A DNA stretch of 64,000 nucleotides from JAXHUM01 sp034189325 (GCA_034189325.1 JAXHUM010000049.1:62001-126000), one strand, 5' to 3'; positions 8,422-17,620 are shown, counted from the first letter of the stretch. Program-made: numbers and translations. Notes: generated from the sequence alone by a model not told the origin.

Positions 8422-10059
8422 TCAGGCCAGGTCCACGTAGACTGAAATAGCTGATCTGATGTGATCTTCGTCAAAGGGCTTGTGGATGATCGCGTTTACT
8501 CCCGCAGCATAGGCAGCATCATTATCATGAGAGTCATTTTGCGTGGTTACCATAATAATCGGGATCTCCTCCTTGCTAAACCGCTCCCGCACCTTTTCCG
8601 TGAGCCCGATACCGCTTATATCGGGCATATTCAGATCTGTCAGTATGATGTCGGGTCTTTCTACCTCGACCCTTTCAATCGCCTCATTAGGAAACTCAAA
8701 CAGGTGCGACTCGCAGCCCAGGTTGTGGAGAACACTCCTGTATATGCTCAAAATCATCTTTGAATCATCAACAGCGAAGACCTTGATCCCAGCTTTTGCT
8801 TCTACAGCTCCAGCCCTTGAAATTCTCTCCGCTATGTCGTTGTAATCGTTTTCTCTAAGGAGATCGGAGAAGTATGAATGGATGTCGGGATGGGCCTGTT
8901 TTTTGAGATACTGGGTAGCATACTCACTGAAAGCATCTATATCGATAAGGTCCAGGAATATCTTATTGCACTGTGATTCAATAATGGCCATGATAATACC
9001 TTCGGCTTGTGAGCCTCCCTCCCCAATGATGTTTTTGAGGCCTGCCGACAGGACCATGTTGTAGTTGTTATCTATTGCCTTTGCCGCTGCGGACCGGACA
9101 TTGGCGACCGGGTCTTCCAGGCCGCCGGCCAGTGTAAAGGCCCCTCTTCCTACGGGGAGCATGCCCAGGGCCTCATAGGCTGCAAAACGGACATTGGGGT
9201 CTTTGGGCTCGTTATAGAGGAGCTTGCCTATGGCGGGGACAGCTGTTTCGTCGCCTATCTCACCGAGGACATTCAGTGTATGAATGAGCAGATCAGGATC
9301 GTGATGGAGGAGATTCTTCAAAAGGATTGGGACTGCTTTCGTACCGATTCCAATCAGTTGTTTTTTCCCATCAATTCGAATGTTGGCATGGTGAGAGCCA
9401 AGGGTGTCATTCAATTTTTCCAGTGCCTCTGGAGACTGGCTCGAAGCAAAAGCCTTCAATATAATAAGATCCAGGTCCTGGTCGACCCCAAGTTTCTCCG
9501 ACAACCGCTGGAAGGCCGTGGGAGATTCAATTTGTGCCAGGGCACGAATCGCAGCGACAATCAACCCCGCATTCCATGAATACAAATACTCTGAAATGGG
9601 TGAGACAGAACTCAGATGGCCTATTTTTCCGAGAGTTTCAATACAGACCTTCAGAACCTTCTCATCATCTTCATTATTCAGAATTTCAATCAAGACGGGA
9701 GCAGATTCCTCAAGACGCATTTCTCCGGCAATGCCTATAAGCACCGATTTCCTCCCCGGTTCACTGTCTTCTATCAGGAGATTCATGAACACACCAATCC
9801 CGAACAGGGCCTTAGAATAAAGTGTTTCCTTCAACATTGGAAACATCTCACCAAAATCAGGTCTTAAGGACAGGAGTTCAGCTATTAATGGAATAACGAA
9901 GTTTTCTGTGGCACTGCTTAATTCGACAAAGACCTTCCTTTGAATATTCTCATCGACTTTATCCAGATGCTCCAGGACAAGCCTTGCCTTTAGAAGATCA
10001 TTCTCTCTTATATCGAAACGGAGTTCTTCGAGAAAATGTTTTTGGTTGATTTTCGCCAT
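8422..10059 (-). CDS. HEAT-repeat protein fused to a response-regulator receiver domain
   Basis: A 545-residue two-part protein. Residues about 1-400 are tandem HEAT/PBS-lyase-type helical repeats (for example SVLIGIAGEMRLEESAPVLIEILNNED, then repeated PAIGKLL and VRSAAAKAI units), a scaffold for protein binding. Residues about 420-545 are a CheY-like receiver: VFAVDDSK with the acidic pair, phospho-acceptor Asp near residue 475 (TDLNMPDISG), the conserved Thr in MVTTQ, and Lys near 527 (HKPFD). There is no DNA-binding or enzymatic output domain, so phosphorylation probably changes the HEAT scaffold or its partners. The start has GGTGAG at a good distance. No histidine kinase is adjacent, so it is an orphan receiver. 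Confidence 0.85.
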   Translation of the reverse strand: MAKINQKHFLEELRFDIRENDLLKARLVLEHLDKVDENIQRKVFVELSSATENFVIPLIAELLSLRPDFGEMFPMLKETLYSKALFGIGVFMNLLIEDSEPGRKSVLIGIAGEMRLEESAPVLIEILNNEDDEKVLKVCIETLGKIGHLSSVSPISEYLYSWNAGLIVAAIRALAQIESPTAFQRLSEKLGVDQDLDLIILKAFASSQSPEALEKLNDTLGSHHANIRIDGKKQLIGIGTKAVPILLKNLLHHDPDLLIHTLNVLGEIGDETAVPAIGKLLYNEPKDPNVRFAAYEALGMLPVGRGAFTLAGGLEDPVANVRSAAAKAIDNNYNMVLSAGLKNIIGEGGSQAEGIIMAIIESQCNKIFLDLIDIDAFSEYATQYLKKQAHPDIHSYFSDLLRENDYNDIAERISRAGAVEAKAGIKVFAVDDSKMILSIYRSVLHNLGCESHLFEFPNEAIERVEVERPDIILTDLNMPDISGIGLTEKVRERFSKEEIPIIMVTTQNDSHDNDAAYAAGVNAIIHKPFDEDHIRSAISVYVDLA

Positions 10060-10174
10060 TTTTTCTCACCGCCTAGTGGACTAAAATAGGCTCCCTTTGG
10101 TTGTTATTATCTTAGACCGTTTGACGTTCCGGTTCAAATTGGGCCGGTCCATGGAGCCAAGCCTAGGGTTATGC

Positions 10175-10210
10175 AAAAAAACAGCCACGCCCTTGTGGGC
10201 ATGGCTGTTT
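10175..10210 (-). terminator. Strong Rho-independent terminator after the aacS operon
   Basis: Minus strand: AAACAGCCATGCCC pairs with GGGCGTGGCTGTTT (14 bp, one T-G pair) around an ACAA loop, followed by a T run. It ends the acetoacetyl-CoA synthetase operon before the HEAT/receiver gene. Confidence 0.9.
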
Positions 10211-10313
10211 AATGAACGAAAACGATGTGGGCCGGGCCCGCTTTAGGCCTCAACGCCCCCCTGGTATTCGGCGCGGTTGACAATCGTCAAATGACACAAT
10301 AGGCTCTTCATGC

Positions 10314-10571
10314 TCAAGAATCAGTGGCCTTCGGCCTCGTAAAAATGATCCTGTAATTTTCTTCAAAACCTTCAAAGCATACACGGCAGGGGCCTTCGGC
10401 ATCCTCGGCCTTTCTCTTGTCACACTCCGACTTCTTTGGGAGGGGTTCGAGATGCACATCAAATCCCGCTTCCCTGTAAGCCTCTATAGCCTCGCTCAGG
10501 CGGGGTTCTCCAGCCAAAAAACGCTCGGTCCAACCATCTTTTTTAAGGGCCTCTAACCTCTCTTTTTCCAT
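10314..10571 (-). CDS. Conserved hypothetical protein
   Basis: An 85-residue acidic cytoplasmic protein with a helical N-terminal half (EKERLEALKKDGW, RLSEAIEAYREAGFDVHLEPL) and two nearby Cys motifs (SECDKRK and GPCRVCFEGF) that could bind a metal or form a disulfide. It has the ribosome site TAGGAGT and follows the preceding unknown gene by 12 bases, so it is co-transcribed with it and with acetoacetyl-CoA synthetase. I do not recognise a named family. Confidence 0.65.
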   Translation of the reverse strand: MEKERLEALKKDGWTERFLAGEPRLSEAIEAYREAGFDVHLEPLPKKSECDKRKAEDAEGPCRVCFEGFEENYRIIFTRPKATDS

Positions 10572-10583
10572 CCTAGACGACTC

Positions 10584-11441
10584 CTATTCTTCGATGAGAA
10601 TCATTGTCTTGCCGGCTAAGCCCCTAGTAATAAGATCATACTCAGGCCCATGCTCAGGAGGTTTGCTCGGGAGATGATTCAGGACGAAAGGCACATTGTA
10701 GGAAACGAGTGTAGCTAGAAGCTTGCTGTCTCCGTCACTCTCAACAATTTCAGCCTCAGGCGCAAATATACCCACTGTGTAGTCCATAACCTGCCGGTCA
10801 AAAGTTATCAAAGGACCATGCTCGGGAAGATATGCGGCAAAGAGACCAAGCCAGGCATCAAACTGCTGATGCAAATACTCTTCATCCACGGCGGGATAGA
10901 TATCTGAATCCGGGAGACCCTTTAACATATCGGTCACCCCGCCTTCTTCCTCAATCGCATCTATGAGTGGTGGTTTTCCCTTCTTGATCTTTTTCAACAT
11001 CTCTTCTGCTTCCAAACAGTTTCTTTCCCGTTCTGCAGCAAGGTGGAGGAGAAGGTGCCATTTGAATATCTCCATCTCCTTTAGGGAAGATGGGGCCTCT
11101 CCCGCCTGACGAATCATTTGGCTGATCTCCCATCGTGCATCCTCGGAGAGTATTTTCTTTTGGCCTGCTCTAAGAAAATCGATATACCCCCTGTCCCGGT
11201 GCTGCCTGATCCATAACAGATATTCTGAAAGTAAAGGCCTGAAATCCTCTTTTGGTTTTAGGCCCTCTGAAGGATAAAGGTACCGGACGAATGGAGGGGC
11301 CCCTCCTTTGACGGTGGAAGGAGTCGGCTCCATAAACCAGGGCTGACAGATACTGATCTTGTCAAAAATCGGTCGTATTTTTGAAATATCCGCTTGGCGG
11401 ACAAAAACGTGAGGAAAACAGATTGCAGGTAAATCAGCCAA
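10584..11441 (-). CDS. Conserved hypothetical protein downstream of aacS
   Basis: A 285-residue soluble protein that I cannot assign. It opens with a hydrophobic PAICFPHVFVRQ strand and has a central helical region with EEMLKKIKKGK and a Trp/Leu-rich helix (HQQFDAWLGLFAAYL). The most likely start is TTG at 11441, directly after the aacS stop with an 8-base gap, so translation may be coupled; a later start is possible. Its place between aacS and the 85-residue gene suggests a shared operon but not a shared pathway. Confidence 0.65.
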   Translation of the reverse strand: MADLPAICFPHVFVRQADISKIRPIFDKISICQPWFMEPTPSTVKGGAPPFVRYLYPSEGLKPKEDFRPLLSEYLLWIRQHRDRGYIDFLRAGQKKILSEDARWEISQMIRQAGEAPSSLKEMEIFKWHLLLHLAAERERNCLEAEEMLKKIKKGKPPLIDAIEEEGGVTDMLKGLPDSDIYPAVDEEYLHQQFDAWLGLFAAYLPEHGPLITFDRQVMDYTVGIFAPEAEIVESDGDSKLLATLVSYNVPFVLNHLPSKPPEHGPEYDLITRGLAGKTMILIEE

Positions 11442-11449
11442 ATCAGGTC

Positions 11450-13405
11450 CTAATCCTCCTGGATTTCCTTAATGTTTGCATAATAGTCAAGGGCCTCCGG
11501 ATTTCCAAGGGCATCCTTGTTCAGTACAGCTTCTCCGTGAATCACTTTCTTGACCGCTATCTCAACCTTTTTCATATTCAGGGTATACGGGATATCCGGT
11601 ACCTGAATGATTTTGGCCGGGACATGCCTGGGAGAGGCATTCTCCTTGAGACTCTTTCTGATCTTCATCCGCAGGTCATCGGTCAATTTCTCGCCTTCAA
11701 TCATTTTTATAAAAAGAAGCGCCCGAACCTCCCCCTTCCAAGTCTGGCCTACAACAATACTGTCTTCAATTTCATCAAATTGCTCGACCTGACGATAGAC
11801 CTCGGACGTTCCTATGCGGACGCCTCCGGGATTAAGAGTAGCATCGGACCTTCCAAAAATGACCACACCCCCACGGTCGTTGATTTCGATAAAATCACCA
11901 TGCCTCCAGATATTGGGATACATGTCAAAATAGGCCGCAAGATATTTCTTGTTGTCCGGATCATCCCAGAAGTATATGGGCATTGATGGAGATGCGGCAG
12001 AACAAACCAGCTCACCCTGTTGGTTGAGGACTGCCTTACCGTTTTCGTCAAATGCCTCTACCTTCATCCCCAAACACCTACACTGAAGTTCACCGGCGTA
12101 GACCGGCCCCATGGGATTGCCGCCGGCAAAACAACCGTTGATATCTGAGCCGCCGGAAATTGAAGCGAGCTGGATGTCTTTTTTTACCTCCTCGTAAATA
12201 AATTTGAACCCTTCGATGGAAAGAGGTGATCCTGTCGATAGGACCGCCCTGATCGATGACAGATCATAGGTTTTGCCCGGTGTCACTCCAGTATTTTGTA
12301 AGGCTGCAATATACCCGGCACTCGTCCCGAATACAGTAATCTTTTCATCCTGTGCCATCTCCCAAAGCGTCCCGGGGTCGGGATAAAAAGGGTTGCCGTC
12401 ATAAAGGACAAGGGTTGCCCCCACGCCCAAGGCACAGGTCAACCAGTTCCACATCATCCATCCGCATGTTGTGAAGTAGAAGATCGTGTCCTTCCGCTTG
12501 AGGTCGGTGTGAAGAATGTGTTCTTTCAATTGTTGAAGAAGGATGCCTCCCGCGCTCTGAACCATACATTTGGGGAGGCCTGTGGTTCCGGAGGAATACA
12601 TGATGTAAAGAGGATGGTCAAACGGCATTTGCTCGAATTCGATTTCAAGACCCGACTCTGAAGACTTAAAGTCAGCGAGATGGACGCCTCTGGGGATACC
12701 GCTGATATCCGGATCTTGTTTCGCATAAGGAACCACCACCACTCTTTCAATGCTCGGGAGTTCTTTGAGGATATTTGAGATCCGATCGAGGGAGTCGAAC
12801 GTCTTGCCCCTAAAAAAGTAACCGTCGGGAGTGAAGAGGACCTTTGGTTTGATTTGGCCAAACCTATCGAGGACACCCTTAATTCCGAAATCGGGAGAGC
12901 AGGAAGACCAAATCGCTCCTATGCTGGTCGCGGCCAGCATTGCGACTGTCGTTTCCGGCATATTGGGCATAAATCCGACGACACGGTCTCCAGGCTGAAC
13001 GCCTTCTTGCCTTAAAGACTTGGCCACACGGGCCACCTCGTCGTATAACTCGGCGTAAGTCATTTTTCTGGTGCCCCGACCCTCCGACTTAAAAATCAAG
13101 GCATTCTGTTGGTCCCTGTACCGTAAAAGGTTCTCAGCGAAATTGAGGTGGGCGCCGGTAAACCATTTGGTGCCGGGCATCTTGTTCGGATCGTCAACCA
13201 CCTCGTCAAAGGACCTCGAGTGTTTGACCTCTGCATATTCCCACATAGATTTCCAGAATTCGGGGATATTATCAATAGACCACCTGTAGAGAGACTCATA
13301 GTCAGTGAAGCTTGTTTGATATCGGTCATTAACGAAGCCCATGAATCTAAACATATTAGTATTCCTAACACTATCTTCAGAAGGCTTCCACAGCATTTCG
13401 GACAT
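11450..13405 (-). CDS. aacS: Acetoacetyl-CoA synthetase (acetoacetate-CoA ligase)
   Basis: This enzyme activates acetoacetate with ATP and CoA through an acyl-adenylate, giving acetoacetyl-CoA. The 651-residue length and the N-terminus (MLWKPSEDSVRNTNMFRFM, then HLNFAENLLRYRD) match the acetoacetyl-CoA synthetase branch of the acetyl-CoA-synthetase family rather than acetyl-CoA synthetase. The adenylation motif YSSGTTGLPK is near residue 270, followed by TTCGWMMWN, SGGSDINGCF and the hinge HGDFIEI; the C-terminal lysine region is PYTLNMKKVEIAVKK. The ribosome site AAAGGAGTGCC is clear. It leads an operon with two unknown genes and ends at a strong terminator. In an anaerobe it could recover acetoacetate or feed C4 units into acetyl-CoA. 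Confidence 0.9.
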   Translation of the reverse strand: MSEMLWKPSEDSVRNTNMFRFMGFVNDRYQTSFTDYESLYRWSIDNIPEFWKSMWEYAEVKHSRSFDEVVDDPNKMPGTKWFTGAHLNFAENLLRYRDQQNALIFKSEGRGTRKMTYAELYDEVARVAKSLRQEGVQPGDRVVGFMPNMPETTVAMLAATSIGAIWSSCSPDFGIKGVLDRFGQIKPKVLFTPDGYFFRGKTFDSLDRISNILKELPSIERVVVVPYAKQDPDISGIPRGVHLADFKSSESGLEIEFEQMPFDHPLYIMYSSGTTGLPKCMVQSAGGILLQQLKEHILHTDLKRKDTIFYFTTCGWMMWNWLTCALGVGATLVLYDGNPFYPDPGTLWEMAQDEKITVFGTSAGYIAALQNTGVTPGKTYDLSSIRAVLSTGSPLSIEGFKFIYEEVKKDIQLASISGGSDINGCFAGGNPMGPVYAGELQCRCLGMKVEAFDENGKAVLNQQGELVCSAASPSMPIYFWDDPDNKKYLAAYFDMYPNIWRHGDFIEINDRGGVVIFGRSDATLNPGGVRIGTSEVYRQVEQFDEIEDSIVVGQTWKGEVRALLFIKMIEGEKLTDDLRMKIRKSLKENASPRHVPAKIIQVPDIPYTLNMKKVEIAVKKVIHGEAVLNKDALGNPEALDYYANIKEIQED

Positions 13406-13725
13406 AAGGCACTCCTTTCATGAATTTAGTAGAGATTAGGATGTTTAATATCTCCGCGCTTAAAATCCAAACCCTTGTATTTGACTATATTACTAATCCA
13501 TTGCCAATCTCAAGGTTTTTAAGAAATAATCACTCTTTCTTTCTTCAAAAGAGTCGACATGGGAGAAACACCTTTGTAGAATACAGACAGATTACAAAAG
13601 TATCTTGTCTTTTTGAGAAAGACATACGCAGGGGATGCGTAGAAATGACTGACAAGACCCAGCGGAAAAAAGGAAAATGAAACAAACCAAGGGGTTTGAG
13701 AAAGAGTGGCGGAATACTTTTTTGG
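13406..13725. other. Divergent intergenic region, aacS side
   Basis: About 320 bases between the divergent aacS and rpsB units. It is AT-rich and must hold the aacS promoter, but no clean promoter was picked. An 86-codon frame on the plus strand (13420-13680) has no ribosome site and a Lys/Arg-rich composition and is probably chance. Confidence 0.5.
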
Positions 13726-13754
13726 TTGAAAAATTTGCCATAGGATGTTAAAAA
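13726..13754 (+). promoter_or_regulatory. Probable promoter of the rpsB-tsaB run
   Basis: TTGAAA (13726-13731), a 17-base spacer, and TAAAAA (13749-13754) give a fair sigma-70-type promoter about 140 bases before rpsB. Confidence 0.45.
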
Positions 13755-13780
13755 AATTAGTTTAAAAGTTTCAAGTCACA

Positions 13781-13837
13781 GGTTCAGGGTGTTATGCCGG
13801 TGCCCTTGCTTTTGATGGGGTGGAATATGTCTGAACC
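13781..13837 (+). ncRNA. Structured rpsB mRNA leader
   Basis: GGTTCAG (13781-13787) and CTGAACC (13831-13837) are perfectly complementary and enclose 43 bases that contain further G/C-rich pairing (GGG...CCC). The structure lies between the predicted promoter and the rpsB ribosome site. Ribosomal protein S2 is known to control its own operon through the 5' leader in several bacteria, so this is a candidate regulatory leader; similarity to described S2 leaders was not tested. Confidence 0.45.
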
Positions 13838-13891
13838 GAAGAGAAACCGTGCACTGAGATCTCATAGGGTCTCACAAAAAGGAGAAATTTA

Positions 13892-14752
13892 ATGGCAGTG
13901 ATAAACATGAAGGAGCTTTTGGAAGCGGGTGTCCATTTCGGACATCAAACACGGCGCTGGAACCCTAAGATGAAACCTTATATTTTTGGGGCGCGTAACG
14001 GGATCCATATCATCGATCTTCAGAAAACAGTCAGACTGTTCAGGACGACGTACGATTTTGTCACAAAAACCGTAGCCGACGGATATTCCATTCTCTTTGT
14101 AGGTACCAAAAAACAGGCCCGAGAGTCTATTATCGAGGAAAGCGATCGGTGCGGAATGTTCCGGGTAGTAAACCGGTGGTTGGGAGGTACTTTGACCAAC
14201 TTTCAGACTATCAAGCAGAGTATTGCCCGTCTTAAGGAGTTGGATTCGATGATTGAGGACGGAACCATCAACAGGTATACAAAAAAAGAGATCCTATTGA
14301 TGCAAAAGGAGCTTGTCAAGCTGGAAAAGAACCTGGGAGGCATCAAAGATATGGACGATTTGCCCGGAGCCATTTTTGTGATTGACCCCAAAAGGGAGAG
14401 GCTGGCAGTCAAAGAGGCTAAGAAGTTGGGCATTCCGGTCATTGCCATTGCCGATACGAATTGCGACCCTGATGATATCGACCTTATTATACCTGGGAAT
14501 GATGATGCTATACGCGCCATCAGATTGATATGCTCGAAGATTGCCAGCGCATGCATAGAGGGGCATAACCTGGCCGAAGAACGGCTTAGAGCAGAGGACA
14601 AATTGCGTAAGGAACAAGAAGATGCCGCAACGGAAGCCGTCGCTTCGGCAAGTGATGAAGGCGAGGGGCCGGAGGTTATAATTGTTCCGGCAAAAGAAAG
14701 CAGTTCACAGGCAGATAAACCTGTTTCGGATCAAGAGACTGAGAAGGAGTAA
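13892..14752 (+). CDS. rpsB: 30S ribosomal protein S2
   Basis: Structural protein of the small ribosomal subunit. The 286-residue sequence has the family signatures LEAGVHFGHQTRRWNPKMKPYIFG at the start and GIPVIAIADTNCDPDDID near residue 180. The last 50 or so residues form an acidic Glu/Ala/Ser-rich tail (EAVASASDEGEGPE...) longer than in E. coli S2. The ribosome site AAAAAGGAGAAATTTA sets the start. It leads the run rpsB-tsf-pyrH-frr-uppS-cdsA-dxr-rseP-tsaB. Confidence 0.98.
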   Translation: MAVINMKELLEAGVHFGHQTRRWNPKMKPYIFGARNGIHIIDLQKTVRLFRTTYDFVTKTVADGYSILFVGTKKQARESIIEESDRCGMFRVVNRWLGGTLTNFQTIKQSIARLKELDSMIEDGTINRYTKKEILLMQKELVKLEKNLGGIKDMDDLPGAIFVIDPKRERLAVKEAKKLGIPVIAIADTNCDPDDIDLIIPGNDDAIRAIRLICSKIASACIEGHNLAEERLRAEDKLRKEQEDAATEAVASASDEGEGPEVIIVPAKESSSQADKPVSDQETEKE

Positions 14753-14824
14753 GACCTGCGAATTGCCATAACGATCGACAATCCGACTGTAAAGCAGTTG
14801 AACGGATAAGGGGGGACACGAGAA

Positions 14825-15427
14825 TTGGACATAACAAGTTCATTGGTGAAGGAGCTAAGAGAAAAGACCGGCGTCGGTATTATGGACTGCAAGAATGCCT
14901 TGAAGGAATGCAACGGTGATATCAACAGCGCTGTTGATTTCTTGAGGAAAAAGGGTATTGCAACGGCCAAGAAGAGGGGAGGTCGTGTTACAAGCCAGGG
15001 CCAAGTCCAGTCTTATATCCACGCCGGCGGCAAGATCGGTGTACTGGTAGAAGTGAACTGTGAAACCGATTTCACCGGAAAAAACGATGATTTTTCTACA
15101 TTTGTGAAAGACATAGCGATTCATATCGCCGCCGCTAACCCGCTTGGGATTGATGAGAAAGAAATCCCTGCCGACGTCATTGATAAAGAGAAGGAAATCT
15201 ATGCAACTCAGGCCAAAGAGTCTGGAAAACCTGACAAGATAATCGATAAAATCGTTGAAGGAAAACTCAAAAAGTTTTATTCCGAGGTATGCCTTTTGGA
15301 GCAGCCTTTTGTCAAAAATCCTGATATCTCGGTGCAGGATCTCGTCAACGAGATGGTCGCAAAAACAGGGGAGAATATTCTGATCAGGCGATTCGTGAGG
15401 TTCCAACTCGGAGAGTCTGATGAATAG
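14825..15427 (+). CDS. tsf: Translation elongation factor Ts
   Basis: Exchanges GDP for GTP on EF-Tu. The protein has the family start LVKELREKTGVGIMDCKNAL and the core motif EVNCETDFTGKNDDF near residue 78. At 200 residues it is the short form that lacks much of the C-terminal half found in E. coli (about 283), as in many Desulfobacterota. The start codon is TTG, with GGGGGGACACGAGAA upstream. Its last codons overlap the pyrH start by 8 bases (ATGAATAG), so the two are probably translationally coupled. Confidence 0.96.
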   Translation: MDITSSLVKELREKTGVGIMDCKNALKECNGDINSAVDFLRKKGIATAKKRGGRVTSQGQVQSYIHAGGKIGVLVEVNCETDFTGKNDDFSTFVKDIAIHIAAANPLGIDEKEIPADVIDKEKEIYATQAKESGKPDKIIDKIVEGKLKKFYSEVCLLEQPFVKNPDISVQDLVNEMVAKTGENILIRRFVRFQLGESDE

Positions 15428-16151
15428 ACCTTCACCTTCTTACAATCGAATTCTTCTTAAGCTGAGCGGGGAGGCATTGACAGGAGAGGGTGCCTATGGC
15501 ATTGATCCGTTAATCCTGAATAGCGTGGCCCTCGAGATATCTTCCCTCCACAAATTGGGAGTCAAGATAGCGATTGTCATCGGAGGTGGAAACATATTCA
15601 GGGGACTTCAGTCTTCGGCGTATGGTGTGAGTCGTGTCCCAGCCGACCACATGGGTATGCTGGCAACGATCATCAATGCGATTGCCCTGGGAGAGGTGCT
15701 GACCCGTCAGGGATGCGCAACCAGGGTCATGACTGCAATCGATATGATTACTGTTGCTGAGCCCTATATCAGAGACCGGGCGATCAGTCACCTGGAGAAA
15801 GACCACGTTGTTATTTTCGGCGGGGGAACGGGAAATCCCTATTTTACAACTGATACGGCCGCGGCTCTCAGGGCAATGGAGATAAACGCCGAGGTTCTTT
15901 TAAAGGCCACAAAAGTGGAAGGGGTCTACGATGCCGATCCTGAAGAGAACCCTCATGCCAAGCCCTATTCCCGGCTTGCCTACAGTGAGATTCTCGAAAA
16001 AAATCTTCAGGTGATGGACCTCACGGCGGTCTCTCTGGCCATGGGCCAGAAACTCCCCATTATTGTGTTCAATCTCCAGAAAAAGGGCAATATTATAGAT
16101 GTTGTCTGCGGAAAAAAGGTAGGGACATTGATAACAGGAGATGAGTCATGA
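15420..16151 (+). CDS. pyrH: UMP kinase
   Basis: Phosphorylates UMP to UDP in pyrimidine nucleotide synthesis. The 243-residue protein has the amino-acid-kinase fold motifs of bacterial UMP kinases: RILLKLSGEAL (residues 9-19), IVIGGGNIFRG, the UMP-site DHMGMLATIINA, and FGGGTGNPYFTTDTAA, then KATKVEGVYDADPE. It overlaps tsf by 8 bases and frr by 4 (ATGA). Confidence 0.98.
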   Translation: MNRPSPSYNRILLKLSGEALTGEGAYGIDPLILNSVALEISSLHKLGVKIAIVIGGGNIFRGLQSSAYGVSRVPADHMGMLATIINAIALGEVLTRQGCATRVMTAIDMITVAEPYIRDRAISHLEKDHVVIFGGGTGNPYFTTDTAAALRAMEINAEVLLKATKVEGVYDADPEENPHAKPYSRLAYSEILEKNLQVMDLTAVSLAMGQKLPIIVFNLQKKGNIIDVVCGKKVGTLITGDES

Positions 16152-16705
16152 AGGATGAGATACTCTCTGAACTGCGTGAGACAATGACGGGCACTAACAG
16201 GGCGCTTGAAAGGGAATTCAAGAGACTAAGGACCGGCCGGGCATCTACCGCATTGCTGGACGGCATAAAGGTGGAATGTTACGAGACGCAGATGCCTATT
16301 GACCAGGTCGCTTCAATTGCCGTACCGGAAAGCAGGCTCATCACGATCCAACCTTGGGATCAATCCATTATCGGCAATATCGAGAAAGGGATCCTCAAGT
16401 CTGAGCTGGGTCTCACTCCCATGAATGACGGAAAGATAATCAGGATCCCCATCCCCCCATTAACCGAAGAAAGGCGTAAAGAACTTGTCAAGATGGCAAA
16501 GAAGATTGCCGAAGAGAGCAAGATATCCATCCGTAATCACAGGCGTGATGCCAATGAGATGTTCAAAGAGTTGAAGAATGACAAGGAGATCTCTGAGGAT
16601 GAATTCTATAGGTATCAGGAGGATGTCCAGAAGATTACGGATGAATTCATCGAAAGAATAGAAGAAATCACTGCCGGGAAAGAAAAAGAAATAATGGAGT
16701 TTTGA
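16148..16705 (+). CDS. frr: Ribosome recycling factor
   Basis: Splits the post-termination ribosome together with EF-G. The 185-residue length is standard, as are the motifs REFKRLRTGRAS near residue 20, ITIQPWD near 78, and IPPLTEERRKELVKMAKK, with the charged C-terminal helix. It overlaps the pyrH stop by 4 bases (ATGA). Confidence 0.98.
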   Translation: MKDEILSELRETMTGTNRALEREFKRLRTGRASTALLDGIKVECYETQMPIDQVASIAVPESRLITIQPWDQSIIGNIEKGILKSELGLTPMNDGKIIRIPIPPLTEERRKELVKMAKKIAEESKISIRNHRRDANEMFKELKNDKEISEDEFYRYQEDVQKITDEFIERIEEITAGKEKEIMEF

Positions 16706-16864
16706 ACGGCCGTCCGAGGGGTGCAGGAAGAATCCTGTATCTCCTGGACATATTTGGATATCTTTCCGGTCAAAAAAGATCCATGCCCGTTCAGTCGCGC
16801 ATTGACCTTCAACCTGTCCGCCCGAGTTGTCATCAATATTATTCACATCAAGAAAGCATTGACT

Positions 16865-17581
16865 ATGACCGCGATCGACCCTGAAAATATGCCAAAACAT
16901 GTGGCCATTATTATGGATGGAAACGGGAGGTGGGCAAAAAAGAGGGGGCTCAATCGGGTCAAGGGTCACAAGAACGGTGTGGAGGCCGTACGAAATATTG
17001 TCCGTGTCAGCCGTGATATAGGGCTTCCATGGCTCACCCTTTACGCATTTTCAGAAGAAAACTGGAATAGACCTAAGAGCGAAGTTACTGCGCTGATGAA
17101 GCTTTTGAAGTCTTTTCTGATGAGCGAACTCGATGAGATGCTCAACAATGGTATACGACTCCGAACCATTGGCAGGACGGAGAAGCTGAACAAAGACACC
17201 CAAAAGAGCCTCCTTGAGGCGATTGAAAAAACATCCCGAAACAGCGACATGGTATTGACTCTGGCCCTGAGTTATGGCGGTAGGCAGGAGATTACCGATG
17301 CCTTTACAAAAATGGCAGCCAAAATTGCAAAACAGGAGTTGGCTGCCGACGATATCTCGGAAGATGTCATCTCCCGTTTTCTTTATGCTTACGACATGCC
17401 GGATCCAGATCTGCTGATAAGAACAAGCGGGGAATTCAGGATCAGCAATTTTCTTCTTTGGCAGATTGCCTACACCGAACTCTACATCACACCGACACTC
17501 TGGCCGGATTTTAGCAAAGAAGAATTCCTGGAAGCGATTCGGGATTTTCAGAAGAGGGAAAGAAGGTTTGGAGCCGTCTAA
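16865..17581 (+). CDS. uppS: Undecaprenyl diphosphate synthase
   Basis: Makes the C55 lipid carrier precursor for peptidoglycan by adding isopentenyl units to farnesyl diphosphate. Motifs: HVAIIMDGNGRWAKKRG with the catalytic Asp, LTLYAFSEENWNRP, and near the end DLLIRTSGEFRISNFLLWQIAYTELY. I chose ATG at 16865 (238 residues), which gives the 12-residue lead before HVAIIMDG seen in the family. The frame stays open back to GTG at 16721, which would add 48 residues with no family resemblance; the ribosome site at 16865 is weak, so the longer form is not excluded. Confidence 0.95.
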   Translation: MTAIDPENMPKHVAIIMDGNGRWAKKRGLNRVKGHKNGVEAVRNIVRVSRDIGLPWLTLYAFSEENWNRPKSEVTALMKLLKSFLMSELDEMLNNGIRLRTIGRTEKLNKDTQKSLLEAIEKTSRNSDMVLTLALSYGGRQEITDAFTKMAAKIAKQELAADDISEDVISRFLYAYDMPDPDLLIRTSGEFRISNFLLWQIAYTELYITPTLWPDFSKEEFLEAIRDFQKRERRFGAV

Positions 17582-17620
17582 GATGAACCGAAGTTTCTTC
17601 TCCCGGAAGAGCCATGAAGA

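Noticed and set aside
13420..13680. 86-codon plus-strand frame between aacS and rpsB
   Set aside because: No ribosome site, Arg/Lys-rich composition and no family features; it lies in promoter DNA.
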